A DNA stretch of 7,024 nucleotides from an uncultured Acidimicrobium sp. (GCA_903895515.1 CAITUB010000240.1:1-7024); one strand, 5' to 3'; counted from the first letter of the stretch, positions 1 to 4,960 are shown. Made by a program: numbers and translations. Notes: generated by a model not told the origin, from the letters alone.

Positions 1-1
1 C

Positions 2-496
2 GGTGAAGTAAAACGACAATGGCAACATATTGTTGGTTACATTCCGCAGACAATCTTTTTGATGGACGATTCATTACGTCGCAATATTGCAATCGGAATT
101 GCCGATAGCGAAATAGACGAAGTCGCAATTCACGATGCATTGAAGTCCGCGCAACTCGAAGACTTCGTTGCATCACTTCCAGAAGGCCTAGACACGGTTG
201 TAGGTGAGCGCGGCGTGCGGCTTTCGGGCGGTCAACGTCAGCGCATTGGCATTGCGCGCGCGCTGTATCACCGACCGTCAGTGTTGGTGCTGGATGAGGC
301 CACGAGTTCACTTGACACTGAAACGGAAAAGGGTGTGATGCAGGCAGTGCAAGCACTCCAAGGTGACAAGACGGTCATCATTGTTGCGCACCGTTTAAGC
401 ACGGTTGAGTATTGCGATCGCCTGTATCGCCTAGATGCAGGGCGTATTGTGGATGAAGGAACATTCGACGAAGTGATGAACAGGTCGCAAAGTTAG
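2..496 (+). CDS. ABC exporter, C-terminal ATPase part (5' truncated by window)
   Basis: This is the last 164 codons of an ATP-driven membrane exporter; the reading frame is open from base 2. The membrane domain and Walker A lie outside the window. Counting from the first visible codon, the Q-loop glutamine is residue 16 (GYIPQ), the ABC signature LSGGQRQR is 74-81, Walker B ends in VLVLDEATSSLD with catalytic Glu 99, the D-loop follows directly, and the switch histidine is 130 (VAHRLST). Family knowledge: LSGGQRQRIGIARAL with DEATSSLD is typical of fused membrane-ATPase exporters (MsbA, HlyB, PglK type). The stretch PQTIFLMDDSLRRNIA resembles PglK-like lipid-linked oligosaccharide flippases. 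The substrate is inferred only: the sugar isomerase gene 10 bases downstream makes a glycolipid or surface-glycan role plausible. All visible catalytic motifs are intact. Confidence 0.93.
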   Translation, partial: GEVKRQWQHIVGYIPQTIFLMDDSLRRNIAIGIADSEIDEVAIHDALKSAQLEDFVASLPEGLDTVVGERGVRLSGGQRQRIGIARALYHRPSVLVLDEATSSLDTETEKGVMQAVQALQGDKTVIIVAHRLSTVEYCDRLYRLDAGRIVDEGTFDEVMNRSQS

Positions 497-506
497 GTTT
501 GGAACT

Positions 507-1073
507 ATGGAACAACTGATTAGCGAATACATCAAGCGCATGCACACTGCGCTTGAACTTCCTGCAATGAAAGAAGTTCCAAAACTTGCTGCTGCAATGC
601 AACTCGCTTGGAAAAACAAGAAGACCATTTACTTGTGTGGTAACGGTGGCTCTGCGGGAAATGCAAACCATCTTGCAAACGACTTTTTATATGGCGCTGG
701 TGTAAAAAACGGAATTGGTTTACGCATCGATTCATTGAGCGCGAACCCAGCAGTCATTACATGTCTTGCAAACGACATCGGTTACGAAAACATTTATTCT
801 GAGCAATTGCGTGTGAAGGCTGATGCAGGAGACATCTTGGTGGTGTTTTCGGGGAGCGGTAATTCGGCAAACGTGGTGAATGCATTAGAGATGGGCAACA
901 AGTTGGGAATGGAAACATTCGCAGTGCTCGGATACTCGGGCGGTAAGTGCAAAGGCATCGCCAAGCACCCCATTCACTTCGCCATCGACGACATGCAAAT
1001 TGCCGAAGATCTTCAATTGATCATCTTCCATATGGCCATGCAGTGGCTATGTGAACAAGGGCCAGCAAAGTAG
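507..1073 (+). CDS. SIS-domain sugar isomerase, GmhA-like (phosphoheptose isomerase family)
   Basis: A 188-residue protein, close to the usual GmhA length (about 190). GmhA converts sedoheptulose 7-phosphate to D-glycero-D-manno-heptose 7-phosphate in the cytoplasm, the first step to nucleotide-activated heptose. Visible SIS features are the phosphate loop CGNGGSAGNANH (44-55), a second loop FSGSGNSANVV (114-124) and a C-terminal helix with IAEDLQLIIFHM (165-176). His175 probably matches the catalytic histidine of E. coli GmhA (His180) if one gap is allowed. The catalytic glutamate of E. coli GmhA (Glu65, HFAEEL) appears as Asp59 here (HLANDF), so heptose isomerase activity is not certain; another keto/aldo sugar phosphate may be the substrate. 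The ATG lies 10 bases after the ABC transporter stop, so the two genes are probably cotranscribed. AGG at 495-497 is a weak ribosome binding site overlapping that stop. Confidence 0.85.
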   Translation: MEQLISEYIKRMHTALELPAMKEVPKLAAAMQLAWKNKKTIYLCGNGGSAGNANHLANDFLYGAGVKNGIGLRIDSLSANPAVITCLANDIGYENIYSEQLRVKADAGDILVVFSGSGNSANVVNALEMGNKLGMETFAVLGYSGGKCKGIAKHPIHFAIDDMQIAEDLQLIIFHMAMQWLCEQGPAK

Positions 1074-1086
1074 CTTCGGCACGCAA

Positions 1087-1154
1087 TTAGGGCAGTGTGC
1101 CCATAGGTCAGACAGATAATGGCTGGTAGCCTCACCTTCGCTATTTAGGGCAGT
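1087..1154 (+). repeat. 10-base direct repeat copying the tRNA-Trp 5' acceptor strand
   Basis: TTAGGGCAGT occurs at 1087-1096 and again at 1145-1154. The second copy is the first eight bases of the tRNA-Trp gene plus two bases before it. The first copy also forms a small hairpin, GGGCA (1090-1094) with TGCCC (1098-1102) and a 3-base loop, which could be a weak transcript end for the upstream sugar operon. It has no T-tract. Confidence 0.5.
1104..1132 (+). promoter_or_regulatory. Possible promoter for tRNA-Trp/secE/nusG
   Basis: The spacer before tRNA-Trp contains two -10-like hexamers: GATAAT (1115-1120) and TAGCCT (1127-1132, fitting TANNNT). TAGCCT would place a transcript start about 8 bases before the tRNA. 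No good -35 box is seen; TAGGTC at 1104-1109 has 17-base spacing from TAGCCT but does not match TTGACA. A promoter is expected here because tRNA-Trp opens a new unit after the sugar genes. The exact site is a guess. Confidence 0.25.
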
Positions 1155-1219
1155 AGCTCAGTTGGTAGAGCGCCGGTCTCCAAAACCGATGGTCGGGGGT
1201 TCAAATCCCTCCTGCCCTG
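1147..1219 (+). tRNA. trpT: tRNA-Trp (anticodon CCA)
   Basis: A full cloverleaf can be drawn. The acceptor stem AGGGCAG (1147-1153) pairs with CTGCCCT (1212-1218), 7 of 7. The D-stem is GCTC (1156-1159) with GAGC (1168-1171), and the D-loop has the GG pair at 1164-1165. The anticodon stem is 1173-1177 with 1185-1189, loop CTCCAAA, anticodon CCA at 1180-1182. The T-stem is 1195-1199 with 1207-1211 (one G-T wobble), loop TTCAAAT. The discriminator base is G1219, as usual for tRNA-Trp. The 3' CCA is not encoded (GCAAAT follows) and must be added enzymatically. The outer pair of the anticodon stem (C1173 with A1189, positions 27-43) is a mismatch. tRNA-Trp directly before secE is a known actinobacterial arrangement. 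No terminator separates it from secE 63 bases downstream, so joint transcription and processing are likely. Confidence 0.97.
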
Positions 1220-1282
1220 CAAATTTCTTGTGGTTCGACCCTGATTAGTGCGGCAAAGCCCCCGATAGGCTCAAACTCCGCT

Positions 1283-1588
1283 ATGTCCATGGATCTCAAC
1301 CGACAGCAGAAGCGCGCCATGCAAAAGATGGGCGCCGTAAACGACCAGGGTGCGCCTATTCGCCAACCCCGGCCTACTGTCGCGAGCCAAGTGAAGAAAG
1401 AGCGCACGAGTCCTGCTCAGTACATTCGCGAAGTTCGCGATGAAATGCGCAAGGTCGCGTGGCCGAAGTGGCCAGAAATTCGCCGCTATTCGATCATCGT
1501 GTTGGTCACTGTTGTGGTCATTACGGCGTTCGTGGGTGGAATGGACGCTGTCTTTGGCATACTTTCTGGCTGGCTTTACAAGGACTGA
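1283..1588 (+). CDS. secE: Preprotein translocase subunit SecE
   Basis: A 101-residue inner-membrane protein that clamps SecY in the SecYEG channel. It has the short single-span form of SecE. The family motif is REVRDEMRKVAWPKWPEIRRYS (49-70), the amphipathic helix plus the conserved V-x-W-P. It is followed by one hydrophobic membrane helix (about 70-91, SIIVLVTVVVITAFVGGM) and a short tail. Residues 1-45 are a basic, Gln/Pro-containing, probably disordered extension. Two in-frame ATGs compete (1283 and 1289, residues 1 and 3). Neither has a convincing ribosome binding site: AGG at 1267-1269 is 13 bases before the first. TAGGCT at 1266-1271 resembles an actinobacterial -10 box and could give a very short leader. 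nusG follows after 22 bases, the usual secE-nusG pair. Confidence 0.95.
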   Translation: MSMDLNRQQKRAMQKMGAVNDQGAPIRQPRPTVASQVKKERTSPAQYIREVRDEMRKVAWPKWPEIRRYSIIVLVTVVVITAFVGGMDAVFGILSGWLYKD

Positions 1589-1610
1589 CCCCAGACCGAA
1601 CGGCTGAATT

Positions 1611-2288
1611 ATGACTGACGACTCAACTCTCATCTCTGAAGACCTCGACACAACCGACACGGTTGCGCCTGACGTCGCCTTCGATCTCACCGGTAACGAG
1701 TTTGAAGACGAAGAAGAGGTAATCGATCGTCCATGGTTGCGACCTGGCTCGTGGTACGTGGTGCATTCACAGAGTGGATACGAAAAGAAAGTGCAGCAGT
1801 CAATGCAGGCACGTATCCAGTCAATGCAAATTGAAGATCGCATTTACGAAATCGTTATTCCAATGGAAGACGTTGTCGAATTTAAGGGCGGCCGTAAGCA
1901 AACCGTGCAGAAGAAAGTTTTCCCTGGTTACTTGCTTGTGCGTTGCGAAATGGACGACGACACATGGTTCTGTATCCGCAACACTCCAGGCGTAACTGGT
2001 TTTGTTGGTCAAAGCCAAAAAGGTCAGAAGCCAACACCGTTGTCGCGTCGTGAAGTTGAAACATTCCTTTCCGCAAAGGGCGACGGACAGTCGGCACCAA
2101 AGCGCAAAGCACCAAAACTCGAATACGAAATTGGCGAAGGCGTGCGCGTGAAGGAAGGCCCATTCGCCGACTTCTCCGGTCAAGTCGCAGAAATTAATCC
2201 AGATCACATGAAGTTGAAAGTGCTCGTCAACATCTTCGGTCGCGAGACCTTGGTGGAGATGGACTTCAGCCAAGTGGCAAAGCTCTAA
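1611..2288 (+). CDS. nusG: Transcription termination/antitermination factor NusG
   Basis: A 225-residue elongation factor that binds the RNA polymerase clamp through its NGN domain and contacts Rho or ribosomal protein S10 through its KOW domain. Residues 1-40 are a strongly acidic extension (15 Asp/Glu and one basic residue), a feature of actinobacterial NusG absent from the E. coli protein. The NGN domain is about 46-155, starting WYVVHSQSGYEKKV (48-61) and including KKVFPGYLLVR (101-111). A charged linker covers about 156-172. The KOW domain is about 173-225 with GEGVRVKEGPFADFSG (175-190) and FGRETLVEMDFSQV (210-223). No clear ribosome binding site precedes ATG 1611; only 22 bases separate it from secE, so coupling to secE translation is plausible. 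rplK follows after 30 bases. Confidence 0.97.
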   Translation: MTDDSTLISEDLDTTDTVAPDVAFDLTGNEFEDEEEVIDRPWLRPGSWYVVHSQSGYEKKVQQSMQARIQSMQIEDRIYEIVIPMEDVVEFKGGRKQTVQKKVFPGYLLVRCEMDDDTWFCIRNTPGVTGFVGQSQKGQKPTPLSRREVETFLSAKGDGQSAPKRKAPKLEYEIGEGVRVKEGPFADFSGQVAEINPDHMKLKVLVNIFGRETLVEMDFSQVAKL

Positions 2289-2318
2289 ACAACTTCCAAG
2301 AAAGAAAGAACACTCGTC

Positions 2319-2747
2319 ATGGCAAAGAAAGACGTTGTAGCAATCGTAAAAATCCAGATTCCAGCTGGAAAAGCGACGCCTGCACCACCAGTTGGTACGG
2401 CACTCGGACCTCACGGAATCCAGATCATGGACTTCGTGAAGCAGTACAACGCTGCAACCGAATCACAAGTTGGAACAATTATTCCAGTTGAAATTTCAAT
2501 CTGCGAAGACCGTACCTTCACCTTCATTTTGAAGACACCTCCAACGCCAGTTCTGCTTCGTCAGAAAGCTGGTTTGGAAAAGGCAGCAAAGAACCCAGGC
2601 AAAGAAGTCTGCGGCAGTGTTACTGAAAAGGACATTGAAGAAGTTGCCAAGATCAAAATGCCAGACCTCAACGCCAACGACATGGAAGCCGCAAAGCTTC
2701 AGGTCCGCGGAACTGCCCGTTCAATGGGCCTCACCGTTGTTGGCTGA
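2319..2747 (+). CDS. rplK: 50S ribosomal protein L11
   Basis: A 142-residue protein, normal length for L11. It binds the 23S rRNA GTPase-associated region at the base of the L7/L12 stalk. The N-terminal domain has the proline-rich turn TPAPPVGTALGPHGI (20-34); the C-terminal rRNA-binding domain includes TFTFILKTPPTPVLL (66-80) and ends with GTARSMGLTVVG (131-142), the standard L11 tail. Thr27 replaces the proline normally found in PPVGPALG (E. coli Pro26), a residue reported to contact thiostrepton. The upstream 30-base spacer is A-rich and carries AAGAAAG repeats rather than a strict AGGAGG site. It belongs to the secE-nusG unit. Confidence 0.98.
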   Translation: MAKKDVVAIVKIQIPAGKATPAPPVGTALGPHGIQIMDFVKQYNAATESQVGTIIPVEISICEDRTFTFILKTPPTPVLLRQKAGLEKAAKNPGKEVCGSVTEKDIEEVAKIKMPDLNANDMEAAKLQVRGTARSMGLTVVG

Positions 2748-2774
2748 GTAACTCGTTCACATACATATATAAAC

Positions 2775-2804
2775 GTCGGATCGGGATTACCTCGCCCGAA
2801 CGAC
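2775..2804 (+). promoter_or_regulatory. Stem-loop in the rplK-rplA spacer, before the rplA ribosome binding site
   Basis: GTCG (2775-2778) pairs with CGAC (2801-2804) and TCGGG (2781-2785) with CCCGA (2795-2799). They are separated by an asymmetric internal loop (GA opposite A) and capped by a 9-base loop. An AT-rich tract with TATATAAA (2766-2773) lies just upstream and could hold a -10 box, but no -35 is visible. The helix ends 9 bases before the strong site AGGGAGG (2814-2820), so it could control rplA translation. L1 is known to repress its own operon by binding a short helix with an asymmetric loop in other bacteria; that this hairpin is such a site is inference. Confidence 0.4.
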
Positions 2805-2824
2805 ACAACCATGAGGGAGGCTTT

Positions 2825-3511
2825 ATGCCACTAGGAAAGAAATACAAAGCAGCAATTGCCAGTTACGACATCGAAGCGGCGTTTTCGTCCAGCGATGCGT
2901 TGAACAAGGCCAAGACCATGGCAACCGCCAAGTTTGATGAAACCATCGAATTGGTAGTGCGTTTGGGTCTTGACCCACGTAAGGCCGATCAGGCAGTTCG
3001 TGGAACCGTCGCCCTTCCTTCGGGAACCGGTAAGACCGTTCGCGTTGCCGTGTTCGCAGCGGGTGAAGCAGCACAGGCTGCTCGCGACGCTGGTGCCGAC
3101 ATTGTGGGAACCGACGATCTTGCAGCCGCCATTGAAGGCGGAAAGATGGACTTCGACATTGCGATCTCTACTCCAGACCTCATGCCAATGGTGGGTAAGT
3201 TGGGCCGCGCGCTCGGACCACGTGGTTTGATGCCAAACCCTAAGACGGGAACCGTTACCAACGACGTTGGTCGCGCAGTTACTGAATTTAAGGGCGGAAA
3301 AGTTGAATACCGCACCGACCGCTACGGCAACGTACAAGTTCCAGTTGGCAAGGCCAGCTTCGAACTGTCGGCTCTAGAAGCCAACTTTGCTGCAGTAATG
3401 GAAGAACTCATGCGTGCCCGCCCAGCTTCGGCCAAGGGTAAGTACGTGAAGAAGGTGTCGGTTTCGTCAACCATGGGACCAAGCGTCCGCGTTGACTCCA
3501 GCTCCTACTAA
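2825..3511 (+). CDS. rplA: 50S ribosomal protein L1
   Basis: A 228-residue protein of normal length. L1 forms the mobile L1 stalk on 23S rRNA, helps release the E-site tRNA, and in many bacteria represses its own mRNA. Recognisable blocks are KFDETIELVVRLGLDPRKAD (36-55), RGTVALPSGTGKTVRVAVFA (59-78), the signature running from MPMVGKLGRALGPRG (120-134) into LMPNPKTGTV (135-144), and EFKGGKVEYRTDRYGNV (154-170). The ATG at 2825 has one of the strongest ribosome binding sites in the window (AGGGAGG, 2814-2820, 4 bases away). An out-of-frame ATG at 2811 overlaps that site and is not used for a recognisable product. The gene is followed by a strong stem-loop, so it probably ends the secE-nusG-rplK-rplA unit. 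Confidence 0.98.
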   Translation: MPLGKKYKAAIASYDIEAAFSSSDALNKAKTMATAKFDETIELVVRLGLDPRKADQAVRGTVALPSGTGKTVRVAVFAAGEAAQAARDAGADIVGTDDLAAAIEGGKMDFDIAISTPDLMPMVGKLGRALGPRGLMPNPKTGTVTNDVGRAVTEFKGGKVEYRTDRYGNVQVPVGKASFELSALEANFAAVMEELMRARPASAKGKYVKKVSVSSTMGPSVRVDSSSY

Positions 3512-3523
3512 GTAATTCGGTTT

Positions 3524-3564
3524 GGCTTTGGCGGGGTGTCAATACCCAAAACACCCCGCTAGCC
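3524..3564 (+). terminator. Strong stem-loop after rplA, probable transcript end
   Basis: GCGGGGTGT (3531-3539) pairs perfectly with ACACCCCGC (3551-3559) across an 11-base loop. GGCT (3524-3527) and AGCC (3561-3564) extend the helix beyond a small internal loop. It starts 12 bases after the rplA stop codon. No T-tract follows, which is common for actinobacterial termination hairpins; it could instead be a 3'-end-stabilising or processing structure. Confidence 0.6.
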
Positions 3565-3794
3565 TGACCACTCACATAACAACCCAATCTGATTTATTTG
3601 GTTCGGTTGCTCGCCACAGACATTTGGTTGTTTCGAAGTAATTCGAAAAACGAAGAAGACGAAAGTCTTGCCAAACGAGGCGAATACTCGAAGAGCGCGA
3701 CTTCAGTCGCAGCGCAGAGAGCGTTCGTTGAAGTGTCCGAGCGCCCGCGCCGGAAACACATATTTCCTTATTCGAAAGCAACCAAAGGGCAACG
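3565..3794 (+). promoter_or_regulatory. Long structured 5' leader of rplJ, candidate L10 autoregulatory leader
   Basis: This gene-free stretch is rich in simple hairpins: TTTCGAA/TTCGAAA (3631-3648, loop GTAA); AAGAC/GTCTT (3656-3669, loop GAAA); CGAG/CTCG (3676-3690); GCGAC/GTCGC (3697-3710, loop TTCA), with outer GC pairs past a bulged A; GCGTTCG/CGAGCGC (3721-3744, 7 pairs with one G-T); and GGAAA/TTTCC (3752-3767). The ribosome binding site AGGG (3786-3789) follows 19 bases after the last helix. In E. coli and B. subtilis the rplJ mRNA leader is bound by L10 with L7/L12, or attenuates transcription, to balance stalk protein supply. The position and density of structure fit such a leader. 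I could not match it base by base to the known L10 leader family, and the promoter feeding it is not obvious. A TTG-started open frame (3598-3798) across it looks spurious. Confidence 0.55.
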
Positions 3795-4325
3795 ATGACA
3801 ACATCACCAAACGCCGAGAAGGCAGCAGTAGTTTCTGAAGTTCGCGAGAAGCTCGCAGCATCAGATGCAGCACTCATCACCGAATATCGCGGTATGACCG
3901 TAGGTTCACTCGCCAAGTTGCGTCGCTCACTCAGCCCACTTGGTGCTGAATACAAGGTGTACAAGAACACACTCGCAAGCCGTGCAGCACAAGAAGCCGG
4001 CTTCGAAGGTTTGTCCGACTTGCTTGTTGGCCCAACCGCCATCACCTTTGTTAAGGGTGACGCATCGGCAGCAGCAAAAGCACTTCGCGACCATGCAGCA
4101 GCCAACCCATTGTTGGTGTTGAAGGGTGGCGTCATTGGCGGAAAGACCGTTGATGCAGTGCAATTGAAGGCACTTGCCGACTTGCCAAGCCGCGAAGTTC
4201 TGTTGTCCATGTTCGCTGGTGCCCTCAAGGCCCCACTCAGCAAGACCGCGAACTTGCTCCAGGCTCCAATGCGTCGTGCCGCTTACGGCATCAAGGCGCT
4301 TATCGAATCGAAGGATGCGGCGTAA
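3795..4325 (+). CDS. rplJ: 50S ribosomal protein L10
   Basis: A 176-residue protein of normal length. L10 anchors two or three L7/L12 dimers to the ribosome and sits on 23S rRNA next to L11. The N-terminal rRNA-binding domain shows ALITEYRGMTVGSLAKLRR (26-44) and YKVYKNTLASRAA (53-65), then GPTAITFVKGD (79-89) and LVLKGGVIGGK (107-117). The C-terminal helix that carries L7/L12 dimers is about 141-172. ATG 3795 is preceded by AAAGGG with AGGG at 3786-3789, 5 bases upstream. The gene ends in tandem in-frame stops, TAA then TAG (4323-4328). It is followed by rplL after 63 bases, the universal rplJ-rplL pair. Confidence 0.98.
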   Translation: MTTSPNAEKAAVVSEVREKLAASDAALITEYRGMTVGSLAKLRRSLSPLGAEYKVYKNTLASRAAQEAGFEGLSDLLVGPTAITFVKGDASAAAKALRDHAAANPLLVLKGGVIGGKTVDAVQLKALADLPSREVLLSMFAGALKAPLSKTANLLQAPMRRAAYGIKALIESKDAA

Positions 4326-4388
4326 TAGCCACGTTCAAGAAACCAATCCCAATAACCAAGATCAATACAGAAAAATAGGAGAAAAGAA
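4326..4388 (+). promoter_or_regulatory. A-rich, G-poor linker with strong ribosome binding site for rplL
   Basis: Bases 4331-4388 are 32 of 58 adenine with only 8 guanines, so they should be nearly unstructured. AGGAG (4377-4381) stands 7 bases before the rplL ATG. Such linkers favour high initiation. This fits the need for several L7/L12 copies per L10, and contrasts with the folded leader before rplJ. Confidence 0.6.
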
Positions 4389-4769
4389 ATGGCACTCACC
4401 AAAGACCAGATTCTTGACGGAATCGCAGAATTGTCAGTAATCGAATTGAAGGACCTCCTCGATGCGTTCGAAGAGAAGTTCGGCGTCACCGCAGCAGCAC
4501 CAGTTGCTGTTGCAGCAGCAGGCGGAGCAGCATCAGCAGCTCCAGCAGCAGCTGAAAAGGACGAGTTCACTGTCATCTTGAAAGAGGGCGGAGCTCAGAA
4601 AATTCAGGTCATCAAGGTAGTACGCGAACTCACCAGCCTCGGCTTGAAGGAAGCAAAAGACCTCGTAGACGGTGCTCCAAAGCCTGTTCTCGAAGGCGCC
4701 AGCAAGGACGACGCCGAGAAGGCAAAGGCCAAGTTGGAAGAAGCCGGCGCAGTCGTCGAACTCGCGTAG
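4389..4769 (+). CDS. rplL: 50S ribosomal protein L7/L12
   Basis: A 126-residue acidic stalk protein, normal length, present in several copies per ribosome; it recruits and activates the translational GTPases. The N-terminal dimerisation and L10-binding domain is 1-32 (ILDGIAELSVIELKDLLDAF), followed by an Ala-rich flexible hinge (about 34-56). The globular factor-binding domain is about 57-126: KDEFTVILKEGGAQKIQVIK, then RELTSLGLKEAKDLVDGAPK with the conserved helix that touches EF-G and EF-Tu, and the closing LEEAGAVVELA. The usual TGLGLKEAK is TSLGLKEAK here, a mild change. The start is set by AGGAG at 4377-4381. It is probably cotranscribed with rplJ. Confidence 0.98.
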   Translation: MALTKDQILDGIAELSVIELKDLLDAFEEKFGVTAAAPVAVAAAGGAASAAPAAAEKDEFTVILKEGGAQKIQVIKVVRELTSLGLKEAKDLVDGAPKPVLEGASKDDAEKAKAKLEEAGAVVELA

Positions 4770-4790
4770 TTTCAGCCATTTAGGTCTGTT

Positions 4791-4814
4791 AGCCCGGGGC
4801 GAAAGCCTCGGGCT
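4791..4814 (+). terminator. 10-bp GAAA-capped hairpin after rplL (terminator, attenuator or processing site)
   Basis: AGCCCGGGGC (4791-4800) pairs with GCCTCGGGCT (4805-4814): ten pairs including one G-T, capped by a GAAA tetraloop. It begins 21 bases after the rplL stop and is not followed by a T-tract. In E. coli the rplL-rpoB spacer holds a partial terminator and an RNase III site that lower rpoB expression relative to L7/L12. The same position suggests a similar role, but the mechanism here is inferred. Confidence 0.6.
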
Positions 4815-4832
4815 TCAGCCGTCTATCAGGTC

Positions 4833-4864
4833 TAGGTATAAAGCCGCAAAAGCGGCGGTAGCCT
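4833..4864 (+). promoter_or_regulatory. Possible rpoB promoter region with small hairpin
   Basis: TATAAA (4837-4842) and TAGCCT (4859-4864) are two -10-like hexamers without a convincing -35. Between them GCCGC (4843-4847) pairs with GCGGC (4852-4856) around an AAAA loop. An additional rpoB promoter in the rplL-rpoB gap is known in several actinobacteria. Here the sequence permits one but does not prove it. I see nothing else of note in 4865-4948. Confidence 0.25.
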
Positions 4865-4948
4865 AGTTCGTTGCCGTGCGTAGCCCCCTGAACCTTCCCC
4901 CAAAGAAGTTCATCTGGCTCGTCGATTCGTATTCATCACTTCTCGATC

Positions 4949-4953
4949 AGGAG
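4949..4953 (+). promoter_or_regulatory. Ribosome binding site fixing the rpoB GTG start
   Basis: AGGAG lies 7 bases before GTG 4961. The nearest in-frame stop upstream is TGA 4889-4891, with no ATG, GTG or TTG in between, and the next in-frame ATG is codon 87. GTG is therefore the only sensible start. Confidence 0.85.
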
Positions 4954-4960
4954 TAACTCA

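Noticed and set aside
1271..1843. 190-codon open frame on the - strand across secE and nusG
   Set aside because: It is antisense to two certain genes and has no recognisable domain. The same holds for the - strand frames at 1821-2414 and 2831-3337.
3631..3648. TTTCGAA/TTCGAAA palindrome as a repressor operator
   Set aside because: It is better read as one of several RNA hairpins in the rplJ leader. No known operator consensus was recognised.
3598..3798. 66-codon TTG-started frame ending in an ATGA overlap with rplJ
   Set aside because: It has no ribosome binding site, runs through the hairpin-rich leader, and has no recognisable family. The overlap with the rplJ start is most simply chance, though a leader peptide cannot be excluded.
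3572..4243. 223-codon open frame on the - strand opposite rplJ and its leader
   Set aside because: It is antisense to a certain ribosomal protein gene, low-complexity Ser/Ala-rich and unlike any family I know. It is a shadow produced by codon bias.
4672..4866. 64-codon frame overlapping the rplL end and the following spacer
   Set aside because: It lies out of frame inside rplL, has a basic low-complexity product, and crosses the 10-bp hairpin. No sign of a real start.
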